64,000 nucleotides of DNA, taken from assembly GCA_963714145.1 (NCBI GenBank), contig OY970235.1, positions 1,240,001 to 1,304,000 of the forward strand, read 5' to 3'. The position numbers and the translations under genes are program-made. The stretch is from JBBWZH01 sp035544115 (lineage in GTDB: Bacteria; Actinomycetota; Actinomycetes; Mycobacteriales; CADCTP01). The notes under the pieces are model-generated. The model saw only the letters and a list, made by a program, of their open reading frames with translations, ran no database searches and was not told the origin of the DNA. Below, one piece after another: positions 24,559 to 32,800 of this stretch (its first letter is position 1; every line of letters starts with the position of its first letter).

Positions 24559-27500
24559 TCGACCGGCTGCTGGCGGCATTGACCGACGCGGAGTTGGGCC
24601 TCAGCGCCGAAGAAGTCGCCGAGGTGCTCTGGCTCGCCCCGCAACTGTCCGGGACGCCGCCGGCCGACGTCCGGTCGGAAGGATCGCCGCTGGACGCGGA
24701 CCGGTCCCGGCCGGGCCAGGCTCCGCCGCCGCCGGAGAAGCCGTCCGGGTCGCCCGCACCGGAGCCCACCACCCGGTCGAACGGGCAGGCGGAGGCGCCG
24801 TCGGCCGGGCTGTACCTGCCCCCGGGCCGGACCGCACCCGGGCAGCGGCCGGCGACCGCGGCGCGGAGCCCGACAGTCCCGGCGCTGCCCAACACGTTGG
24901 CGTTGGCCCGGGCGCTGCGACCGTTCCGCCGCAAGGTGATGTCGAAGTGGGAGGTGCGACTGCAGGAAGAACCGACCGCGCAGGCGAGCGCGGAGGCCGG
25001 GGCGTGGTTCCCGGTCTACCACCCGGCGCCGGACCGGTGGCTCGATCTCGCGGTCGTCATCGACGAGGCGCCGTCGATGGCGGTCTGGCGGCCCACCGTC
25101 GCCGAACTGCGCCGGTTGCTGGCCCGGCTCGGCGCATTCCGGGACGTTCGGGCCTGGCACGTCGACTGCGACATGGGCGCCGGTGGGCTGCTCCTGCGCG
25201 GCGATTCGGCGGGAAGCCCGGCGGCCGCCCGGAGCCATCGGGAATTGATCGACCCGACCGGGCGCAGGGCGATTCTGGTGATCAGTGACTGCATCGGCGC
25301 CGCCTGGCGCAACGGCACCATCCTGAAATGGCTGGAGCTGTGGGGTCAGACCGGTCCGGTCGCGATAGTCCAGCCCCTCCCGCAGCGGCTGTGGCGCCGC
25401 TGCTCGCCGTTGAACTTCACCCGGGCCCGATTCACCGCGGCCCGGCCGGGCCTGCCGAATGCCGCGCTCAGGGTCACGGTCCGGCCGGGGGACGTGGCAC
25501 CGGGAGCCCGTGGCGTCGCGGTGCCGGTGCTGGAGCCCGAAGCGCGGTGGTTCGCCAGTTGGGCCCGACTGATCGCCGGCACCGCCGCGGCCGAGGGTGT
25601 CTGGGGAATGGCGGTCTTCACCGGCGCACGGATACCGGCACCCATTGACGAACCGGCCGACGAAGTCACCCTGGCGCCGGTCCGGCGCGTTCTGCGGTTC
25701 CGGACGACGGCCTCGCCGGTCGCTTTCCAGTTGGCCGGCTATCTTGCCGCGGCGCCACTGAGCCTGCCGGTGATGCGGCTGGTGCAGGATCTGATGTTGC
25801 CCCGCTCGCGGCCCCGGGATCTGGCCGAGGTGTTTCTGGCCGGTCTAATGCACCGGATCACCCCGGCCGACCTGCCGGTGCCACCGGAAGAGGTGCGGTA
25901 CGACTTCCGGCCCGGGGTCCGTGAGGTTCTGCTGACCACGCTGGACCAGTTGACCGAATTGCGTATCCTCAGTCGCGTTTCGGGTTTTGTCCAGCGCCGC
26001 CTGGGCGGCACGCTGGACTTCCCGGCGCTGATCGCCGGTGTCGGCGCGGCCGGCTCGATCAGCGAGGCCGACCGGCCGTTCGCGGCCGTGGCTCAGACAG
26101 TTTTGCACAGCATGGGCGGCAGGTATCGTGCCATTGCTGACAAGTTGGCGAGCGAGTTGGTCTCGTCCGCGGGCCCTGGGGTGGTCGCGCCAGCGGCAAT
26201 ACCTGGCCGCCCCATGGACGTCGACGGGTCACCAACAGGGCCACGCGACGGCAGTTTTCGCCCCTCTGCGAGAAGCCAGGGAGTTCCCGTGCCCGAGACG
26301 TTGCCGCCCGCCGATACTGATGCCGGACACGACCCGTCGGGCAGTCAACCGGCGGTTTGGGGAAATGTGCCCGCCCGCAACCCGAACTTCACCGGACGGG
26401 TGGAGTTGCTGGAGGCGCTGCGCGATCAGTTGACCGACAAACTGACCGCCCTGTTGCCGCACACCCTGCACGGATTGGGCGGTGTGGGAAAGACGCAGGT
26501 CGCGGTCGAGTACGTCTGGCAGTTCGCCAGCTCGTACGACCTCGTCTGGTGGGTGCCGGCCGAGCAGCCGGCCCTGATCCGGTCGTCGTTGGCCTCGCTG
26601 GCGACCCGGCTCGGCATTTCGCCGGGCGAGGACGTGGAGAAGACGCTGGTGGCGGTGCACGACGCATTGCGTACGCACCGTCCGTACCGGCGTTGGTTGC
26701 TGGTGTTCGACAACGCCGACCGCCCCGACGATCTGGACCGGTTCCTGTCCACCCCCGGCGGGCACATCCTGATCACATCGCGGAACCGGGCCTGGTCAGG
26801 GGTCGCCGAGACGGTCGAGGTGGACGTTTTCAGCCGGGACGAGAGCACCGAGCTGATCCGGCGCCGGTTGCCCGAGGTCTCGACGCTGGACGCCGACCAG
26901 CTCGCGGAGAGCGTCGGCGACCTGCCGCTGGCGCTCGAACAAGCCGCTGCCTGGATGCTGGCCACCGCAACCCCGGTGCCGGAGTACCTGCGCCTGCTGG
27001 CTGAGCAGGTCGGCCCGCTGCTGCAGGAGAGCCCGCCGACGAACTACCCGCTGCCGGTCGCCGCGACCTGGGGCCTGGCCTTCGACCAGCTGAGCCGGCA
27101 GGCACCGGCGGCTGTGCAGCTGCTGGAGCTGTGCTCGTTCCTCGGCTCGGAGCCGGTCTCGGTCCGGCTGCTGCCGATGGGCCGGTACGCCAGCCTGCCG
27201 TCACCGCTGGACGCCACCGTGCGGGACGAGATCCCGCTGCGCCGGGCGGTGCGCGAAATCAGCCGCTACGGCCTGGCCAAGGTCGATCCGGCCCGGAACA
27301 GCATCGAGATCCACCGGCTGGTGCAGGCGGTGTTGCGCGACCGCCTCTCCGAGGAGCAGCGCGAGGCCTACCGGCGCAGCGTGCACGAACTGCTGGCCGC
27401 GGCCAATCCTGGTGACCCGACCGACGATCCGCTGATCTGGCCGCGGCACGCCGAACTGGCGCCGCACGTCCAGCCCGCCGGCCTCATCGAGGGCGACACC

Positions 27501-28826
27501 CTGGACAGCCACAAAGTCGTCCTGGACCAGGTGCGCTACCTGTGGGTGACCGGTGACTACAAGGCTAGCAGGCAATTGGCTGAACTGGCCTATAACGACT
27601 GGAACGCTCGGCTCGGCCCGGAATACGAACAGACCCTGGTAGTAGGGCGGTTCCTGGCCAACGCGCTGCGTTCTGTCGGTGAAACGGAGTTGGCCCGCAC
27701 GCTCAACCAGGAAATATGGGACCGGACTCGACAAACGTTCGGCGAGAACCACGAGCATTCCCTTGCGGTGGCGAATAGTGTTGGTGCAGACTTGCGGTGG
27801 CTCGGCCAATGGCAACAGGCTCGCAAGTTGGACGAGGACAACTTGCAGCGCCATCGTACAGTCTTCGGGGAGGACGACCCAAGCACTCTCAACTCGGCGA
27901 ACAACCTCGCCGTTGATATGCGGCTGCTTTGCGACTTTGAGCAGGCCCGTCGGTTGGACGAGGACACGATCGAACGCCGTCGACGAGTAATCGGCGAGGA
28001 TCATCCGCTGACCCTGTTCGGCCTTAGCAATCTCTCCCGGGACCTATACGGGCTCGGGGAGTTCGTGAATGCACTGGCCTTGCAGCGTCAATCACTGCCG
28101 GTGCACCGGGCGAAGGTGGGGCCGGATCACTCCGATGTCATGCGGGCGACCCGGGTGCACACGCTGACCCTGCGGAGCCTCGGCGAATATGTCGAGGCCT
28201 GTCGGGTCGGTGAGGAACTGGTGACGCGGTCGCAACGGGTGCTCGGTGGCGACCATCCCGACACGCTGGGCGCGATGATCGCGCTGGCGAATTCATTGGT
28301 GCTGGTCGACCGGCAGGCCGAGGCCCGACTGGGTGGCGAGGACGCCTACAACCGGTACAAGTCGGTTCTTGGCGGCGAGAATCCATTCACGCTGGCGGCG
28401 GCGACCAACCTGGCGATCGCGTTGCGCGCGTCCGGGGAGTATGCGGTCGCCCGCAACCTCGACGAACAGGCGTACGCCGGTCTCAGCACGGTGCTCGGCG
28501 CTGATCACCCGTTCACGCTCAGTTGCGCGATCAACCTGGCCGTCGACTACTCGGCCGCCCGCGAATACTCCCGCGCCCGGGAACTGGGGGAGGAGACGCT
28601 CGAGCGGTTCCGGCAGGTGTCCGGCGCGATTCATCCGGACACTCTCGTCTGCGCCAGCAACCTGGCGATCGACCTGCGGCATACCGGCAATGACGAGGCG
28701 GCCCGGCGGCTCACCGACGAGGTCGTGACCGGCATGCGAAAGGTGCTCGGTCACTCGCATCCGGAAACGCAGTTGGCCGAGGCCGCTCGCTACAATTCAC
28801 TGTACGTGGAGCCGGCGACTCCGTGA
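24555..28826 (+). CDS. fxsT: FxsT-like vWA (SAV_2336-type) / NB-ARC / TPR protein
   Basis: 1423 residues. After a Pro-rich leader comes a vWA-like domain of the SAV_2336 type (about 155-480; LAVVIDEAPSM, RRAILVISDCIG). The metal-site pattern is D-x-A-x-S instead of D-x-S-x-S. A NB-ARC STAND ATPase follows, with P-loop LHGLGGVGKTQ near residue 640 and RRWLLVFDNAD. The rest (about 990-1410) is a run of TPR_10/12 repeats with the AxNLAxDLRxLGE rhythm. It is both the vWA member of the MoxR/VMAP triad and the TPR protein of FxSxx-COOH systems. The TPR array probably senses a trigger or a partner. Confidence 0.88.
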   Translation: MIDRLLAALTDAELGLSAEEVAEVLWLAPQLSGTPPADVRSEGSPLDADRSRPGQAPPPPEKPSGSPAPEPTTRSNGQAEAPSAGLYLPPGRTAPGQRPATAARSPTVPALPNTLALARALRPFRRKVMSKWEVRLQEEPTAQASAEAGAWFPVYHPAPDRWLDLAVVIDEAPSMAVWRPTVAELRRLLARLGAFRDVRAWHVDCDMGAGGLLLRGDSAGSPAAARSHRELIDPTGRRAILVISDCIGAAWRNGTILKWLELWGQTGPVAIVQPLPQRLWRRCSPLNFTRARFTAARPGLPNAALRVTVRPGDVAPGARGVAVPVLEPEARWFASWARLIAGTAAAEGVWGMAVFTGARIPAPIDEPADEVTLAPVRRVLRFRTTASPVAFQLAGYLAAAPLSLPVMRLVQDLMLPRSRPRDLAEVFLAGLMHRITPADLPVPPEEVRYDFRPGVREVLLTTLDQLTELRILSRVSGFVQRRLGGTLDFPALIAGVGAAGSISEADRPFAAVAQTVLHSMGGRYRAIADKLASELVSSAGPGVVAPAAIPGRPMDVDGSPTGPRDGSFRPSARSQGVPVPETLPPADTDAGHDPSGSQPAVWGNVPARNPNFTGRVELLEALRDQLTDKLTALLPHTLHGLGGVGKTQVAVEYVWQFASSYDLVWWVPAEQPALIRSSLASLATRLGISPGEDVEKTLVAVHDALRTHRPYRRWLLVFDNADRPDDLDRFLSTPGGHILITSRNRAWSGVAETVEVDVFSRDESTELIRRRLPEVSTLDADQLAESVGDLPLALEQAAAWMLATATPVPEYLRLLAEQVGPLLQESPPTNYPLPVAATWGLAFDQLSRQAPAAVQLLELCSFLGSEPVSVRLLPMGRYASLPSPLDATVRDEIPLRRAVREISRYGLAKVDPARNSIEIHRLVQAVLRDRLSEEQREAYRRSVHELLAAANPGDPTDDPLIWPRHAELAPHVQPAGLIEGDTLDSHKVVLDQVRYLWVTGDYKASRQLAELAYNDWNARLGPEYEQTLVVGRFLANALRSVGETELARTLNQEIWDRTRQTFGENHEHSLAVANSVGADLRWLGQWQQARKLDEDNLQRHRTVFGEDDPSTLNSANNLAVDMRLLCDFEQARRLDEDTIERRRRVIGEDHPLTLFGLSNLSRDLYGLGEFVNALALQRQSLPVHRAKVGPDHSDVMRATRVHTLTLRSLGEYVEACRVGEELVTRSQRVLGGDHPDTLGAMIALANSLVLVDRQAEARLGGEDAYNRYKSVLGGENPFTLAAATNLAIALRASGEYAVARNLDEQAYAGLSTVLGADHPFTLSCAINLAVDYSAAREYSRARELGEETLERFRQVSGAIHPDTLVCASNLAIDLRHTGNDEAARRLTDEVVTGMRKVLGHSHPETQLAEAARYNSLYVEPATP

Positions 28827-28834
28827 TCGGGGCG

Positions 28835-30646
28835 TCAGTTGACTGGTTGGCCGGGCACTATCCCGGCCAACCAGTCAGCCAGCGCGTCTGGCTCTGGCGT
28901 CTCGCCGGCCCCGACCAGGTCCTGATAGACGGCGAACACGACTTCGGGATGCCCGAGCAGCGCCGTGGTGGCCGGGCTCGGCCGGAGCCGCCGCAGCGCC
29001 AGCGTCAGGCCGGCCCAATGCGTGCGTCGCGTCGGCTCGGCGACAATGAGCTGCCGGTATTCCTGGACGGCGGCGGCATACTGTTCCCGGGCATAGGTGA
29101 GGTCGCCGCTGCTGGCGCTGGGAGCGGCGTCGGCCAGCGCTGCCGGATCGTCCAGCAACTGGGCGAACCGGCCGGGCGCACTGATCCGCAGCCCGACCAG
29201 ATCAAGCCGCACATTCTCGACCAGGGCCCGCGACTCACTCGGAATAACCTTCATCGGCATCGTGCCGGCCGGTGGCTTGTCGCCGGTCCGCCACGCCTTT
29301 GCCAACTGCTCGACCTGGGCCGGATCCGGCTGCAGGTTTCGTATCCGCCAGCTTGTCGAATGGTCATCGGCGGCGTCCTGCGCGAGTGCCGGTGCCGGTG
29401 CCGGAACCGGCTCCGCAAGCCATTCGTCCAGCGTCGCCTGCATGCCTGCGACGAACTCGATACCAGCATCGGTGAGGTGCCCGGAGCGGACGATCACGGT
29501 GAGGACGCGGTTCACCCGCTCCCGCCACCGGGCGAATTCGAAATGTGCGAAATCGGCATTCCCGACTGCGGCAGTGGTGCGCTGTACGCGCCAGAAATCG
29601 GCAACACTCAAATAGGCATAAGCACCGTGCAACAAGCCCCCTAGTGGCCGGGGGTCATCCCGCCACGGGGCGTAATATTGAGGCTCCGAATTATCGTCAT
29701 GCAGGTGAATCAGGTCAAGCAAGGCACCCAGCTTGGCATGCTGAAACTCGTGCACGAGGGCTACCGCGAGACCCTGGCCGTCAACCGGGGGGCTCACCAG
29801 CATGGAGCCGAACGCGTCCATCGAGGTGGCGTTGACGCCGCGGGTGGTCTGCCCAGCCGACAGGGGGACCAGCGAGACCAGGCCGGCCGCCATCGCCTCG
29901 GCATACCTGCGGTGGTGCCGGACCAGTAGCGGCCAGGCCTCGTCGACCCGGCGCTGCCAGACGTCGACGGCGGCCCGGTCCAACCGGTCGGCAGCGTCCA
30001 GTCGGTGGCAGTTCCGGTAGGGATTCAGGTCGTCGAGTTCGAGGCTGATCGGCAGCCCGCCCGACGTGGCGTGCAGCCGGCGTAGCGGCCGCCAGCCGGT
30101 CTCCTCGGCCTCGAGGTCGTCGGGCAGGCGCCGTCCGTCAATGAACAGCGCGCCATCGATCCCGAGCACCCGGACGCTATTGGCGCCGGCTCGAACCACC
30201 ACCGAACCGAGTGATGGGAGATGAGCTATGCCATTCCGGGCCGGAATGTTGACATCGAAGTCCAAGCCGGCCCGGATCGCAGCGGTAGCGGCCGCACCGG
30301 CGAGGTGCCCGAGGTCGGTCTCGACCGGAACGGAACCGGTTTCCGTGCCCCGCAGCACTCGCAGGCAGTGCGCTGCCCAAGCGCCTACGTGGGGATGAAC
30401 CAGCACGTCAGCGGCGAGACCGGGCCATTTTCGCTGTACCTCGGCGAGTAGTTCCAGCCCGGCCTGCAGCCCCCCGGCCGAGCCGGGCGGAGCGGCGCCG
30501 AGTAGTTCGCGGACCTGCACCAGGTGCTTACTGTGCTGGCTGGTCTTCAGTAGGCCGATCGTGCCCGCGTCGCCATAGCCGCCAGCGAGCAGGTCGAAGT
30601 CCGCCCGCGGGACGCGGTGCGGCCGCAAATTTAGCTGAGATGTCAC
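28835..30646 (-). CDS. HExxH-motif putative peptide beta-hydroxylase (aKG-HExxH type) of the FxS system
   Basis: 603 residues. The N-terminal part is of the HEXXH-protein type (GLLKTSQHSKHLVQVRELL). The core carries LVHEFQHAKLGALLDLIHLH near residue 298, giving an H-E-x-x-H metal site. YYAPWRDDPRPLGGLLHGAYAYLSVADFW, conserved in the family, follows. In most FxsB proteins this domain is fused behind the radical SAM enzyme; here it is a separate gene. 2-oxoglutarate-dependent hydroxylation of the crosslinked peptide is expected from family knowledge. It starts at GTG 30646, 12 bases after the precursor gene, so the two are probably co-transcribed. Confidence 0.83.
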   Translation of the reverse strand: MTSQLNLRPHRVPRADFDLLAGGYGDAGTIGLLKTSQHSKHLVQVRELLGAAPPGSAGGLQAGLELLAEVQRKWPGLAADVLVHPHVGAWAAHCLRVLRGTETGSVPVETDLGHLAGAAATAAIRAGLDFDVNIPARNGIAHLPSLGSVVVRAGANSVRVLGIDGALFIDGRRLPDDLEAEETGWRPLRRLHATSGGLPISLELDDLNPYRNCHRLDAADRLDRAAVDVWQRRVDEAWPLLVRHHRRYAEAMAAGLVSLVPLSAGQTTRGVNATSMDAFGSMLVSPPVDGQGLAVALVHEFQHAKLGALLDLIHLHDDNSEPQYYAPWRDDPRPLGGLLHGAYAYLSVADFWRVQRTTAAVGNADFAHFEFARWRERVNRVLTVIVRSGHLTDAGIEFVAGMQATLDEWLAEPVPAPAPALAQDAADDHSTSWRIRNLQPDPAQVEQLAKAWRTGDKPPAGTMPMKVIPSESRALVENVRLDLVGLRISAPGRFAQLLDDPAALADAAPSASSGDLTYAREQYAAAVQEYRQLIVAEPTRRTHWAGLTLALRRLRPSPATTALLGHPEVVFAVYQDLVGAGETPEPDALADWLAGIVPGQPVN

Positions 30647-30658
30647 GGTTCGACTGGT

Positions 30659-30826
30659 CTAGAGGGCGGAGTTAAACCCCGCGAGCGCGTCTTGCGGGCG
30701 GGCAGCAGCGTCGCGGACTCGACGTAAGGCCCGCTCGAGGGCCGGGCCGTCGAGTCGGCCCAGCTTGTCCAGACCAATTTCTCCGAGGTCGACCAGGTCC
30801 GACTCGAGACCGTCCGCGAGATCCAT
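30659..30826 (-). CDS. fxsA: FxsA-type RiPP precursor peptide ending F-N-S-A-L
   Basis: 55 residues when started at ATG 30826, which has AAAAGG nine bases upstream; longer in-frame GTG starts exist. It is acidic and helical (MDLADGLESDLVDLGEIG...) with a basic middle and ends FNSAL. That is precisely the FxSxx-COOH pattern with Phe at -5 and Ser at -3. The divergent gene is an FxsB radical SAM maturase. By analogy with characterised three-residue cyclophane enzymes, the crosslink would join the Phe ring to the beta-carbon of the Ser in F-N-S. The leader would be the remaining 50 residues. Confidence 0.85.
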   Translation of the reverse strand: MDLADGLESDLVDLGEIGLDKLGRLDGPALERALRRVRDAAARPQDALAGFNSAL

Positions 30827-31045
30827 GTATTTCTGCCTTTTCACCACGTCGTTGCCGACTACGACGACTTGACCGCGTGATGCTAGCACCTTGCACCAAA
30901 CGGAACTAAGGAAGGACGTTAGCGGGCAGTATGGACCTCGGGGCTACCCGGAAAGCCTGACAGGGGCGCAGAGTAGTCCAGCGATTACATGGAGTGCAAG
31001 ATTGAATCCGGCGACGTGACGAAGTCCCGGGCGGTGGAGGTTTTG

Positions 31046-32266
31046 ATGAGTGGCCTGGTCCACATAGCTGGATTGGAGTCGGACGAGCCTGATCTGGCCG
31101 CGCTGGCCCGAGATGGCTGGCAGTCGGTTCCGTTCCAGCAGTTTGTCCTCAAGCTGCATTCGCGCTGCAACTTGGCGTGTTCGTACTGCTACGTGTACGA
31201 GATGGCGGATCAGAGTTGGCGAGGCAAGCCGCTGGTGATGGCACCGGCGGTGGTGGAGCAGGTGGGGCGGCGGATCGCGGAGCATGTGACCGCGCATGGG
31301 GTGGACGCGGTCGAGGTCGTGCTGCACGGCGGCGAGCCACTGCTGGCCGGGGTGGACGCGGTCGAGTTCGCGGCCAGCACGTTGCGGCAGGCGATTCCGG
31401 CGCGGGTCGACCTGCGGCTGCAGACCAACGGAGTGCTGCTGGACGCGGCGATGGTGCGGGCGCTGGCCAGGCATGAGATCAAGGTCGGGGTCAGCCTGGA
31501 CGGCGGGCGGGACGACAACGACCGGCGGCGGAAGCGGAAGGACGGCCGGGGCAGCTTCGACCAGGTCCGGGCCGGGATCGGGCAGCTCACGGCGCTGCAC
31601 CCCGACCTGTTCAGCGGGCTGATCGCGACGATCGACCTGGACGCCGACCCGGTGGCCACCTACGAGGCGCTGTTGGCGTTCGCCCCGCCGAGGGTTGACC
31701 TGCTGCTCCCGCACGGCAACTGGACGACCCCGCCACCAGGTCTGAACCCGGCGGGGGACACGGCCCCGTACGGCGAGTGGTTGATCGCGGCGTTCGACCG
31801 CTGGTACGACGCCCGGCCGATGGAGACCGAGGTCCGGTACTTCCAGGAGATCATCACGTTGCTGCTGGGTGGGCGCAGCCGGGTTGAGTCGATCGGGCTC
31901 AGCCCGGTGGCGCTGCTGGTGATCGACACGGACGGCTCGCTGGAGCAGGTGGACACGCTGCGGTCCACCTTCCACGGCGCCAGCCAGACCGGGCTGACCG
32001 TGTTCTCCGACCCGCTCGACACCGCGCTGCGGCATCCCGGCGTGGTGGCGCGGCAGATCGGCGTCGCCGCACTGTCCGACACCTGCCGGGAGTGCCCGGT
32101 GCACAAGGTCTGTGGCGGCGGCTACTACCCGCATCGCTACCGGGCCGGCGCCGGGTTCCGCCACCCGTCGGTCTACTGCCGCGACCTGAAGTTGCTGATC
32201 GATCACGTCGCCGGCCGGGTCCGCGCCGACCTGCGCGCCGCGCTGGCGGAGCGGCGCGACGGTTAG
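31046..32266 (+). CDS. fxsB: FxsB family radical SAM/SPASM cyclophane-forming peptide maturase
   Basis: 406 residues. The radical SAM cluster motif CNLACSYCY is near residue 39, followed by VVLHGGEPLLAG (glycine-rich SAM contact) and LRLQTNGVLLD. The C-terminal SPASM-like cysteines are in CRECPVHKVCGGGYYPHRY (about 345-365) and PSVYCRDLKLL. It ends without the fused HExxH domain. ATG 31046 has GGAGG five bases upstream and is preferred to ATG 30989. It is divergent from the precursor and hydroxylase genes, sharing the promoter region 30890-31045. Confidence 0.9.
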   Translation: MSGLVHIAGLESDEPDLAALARDGWQSVPFQQFVLKLHSRCNLACSYCYVYEMADQSWRGKPLVMAPAVVEQVGRRIAEHVTAHGVDAVEVVLHGGEPLLAGVDAVEFAASTLRQAIPARVDLRLQTNGVLLDAAMVRALARHEIKVGVSLDGGRDDNDRRRKRKDGRGSFDQVRAGIGQLTALHPDLFSGLIATIDLDADPVATYEALLAFAPPRVDLLLPHGNWTTPPPGLNPAGDTAPYGEWLIAAFDRWYDARPMETEVRYFQEIITLLLGGRSRVESIGLSPVALLVIDTDGSLEQVDTLRSTFHGASQTGLTVFSDPLDTALRHPGVVARQIGVAALSDTCRECPVHKVCGGGYYPHRYRAGAGFRHPSVYCRDLKLLIDHVAGRVRADLRAALAERRDG

Positions 32267-32275
32267 GCTCGGCCG

Positions 32276-32653
32276 GTGGGTGTGGACGGGATCAGGCAGC
32301 GGCTGCGGTCGGCGCTGCCGGCGGCGATGAAGGCCCGGGACGCGGCGGCCACCTCGGCACTGCGGTCCGCCCTCGCCGCCATCGACAACGCCGAAGCCGT
32401 GACCGGCGGCGCCGCCACGACGGCAGCCCCGGCGACCACGAGCGAGGACTTCGCCGGCACGGTCGCCGGCCTCGGCGCCGCCGAGGTGCCCCGCCGATCG
32501 CTCACCGAGGCTGAGGCCGAGGCCATCGTCCGGGTCGAGATCGCCGAACGGCTGGCGGCCGCGGCCGGCTACGCGCAAGCCGGACATGACAGTCAAGCAA
32601 CCCGACTCCGGGCCGAAGCTTCCATTTTGGGCACCCATCTGGCTGGTCGTTGA
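32276..32653 (+). CDS. GatB/YqeY domain protein
   Basis: 125 residues. Helical, with the YqeY pattern IRQRLRSALPAAMKARDAAATSALRSALAAIDNAE at the start and a later LTEAEAEAIVRVEIAERLAAAAGYAQAG. It is related to the tRNA-binding tail of the GatB amidotransferase subunit, and the function of the stand-alone protein is unsettled. GTG 32276 lies nine bases after fxsB. An alanine-rich insert near residues 40-60 is longer than usual. Confidence 0.8.
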   Translation: MGVDGIRQRLRSALPAAMKARDAAATSALRSALAAIDNAEAVTGGAATTAAPATTSEDFAGTVAGLGAAEVPRRSLTEAEAEAIVRVEIAERLAAAAGYAQAGHDSQATRLRAEASILGTHLAGR

Positions 32654-32800
32654 CTGATCGAGACGATGAACCCGGCCGCGTAGAGCGAGCGAGAGCATCC
32701 ACTCGGGTCGGGTGGATACGGTCAGCCAGACAGGTACGGCCGCGGGGAGAGCGGGTGGGCCCTCCGCATGGCCAGGCGCGGTCGCTGTTACTGTTTGCGT

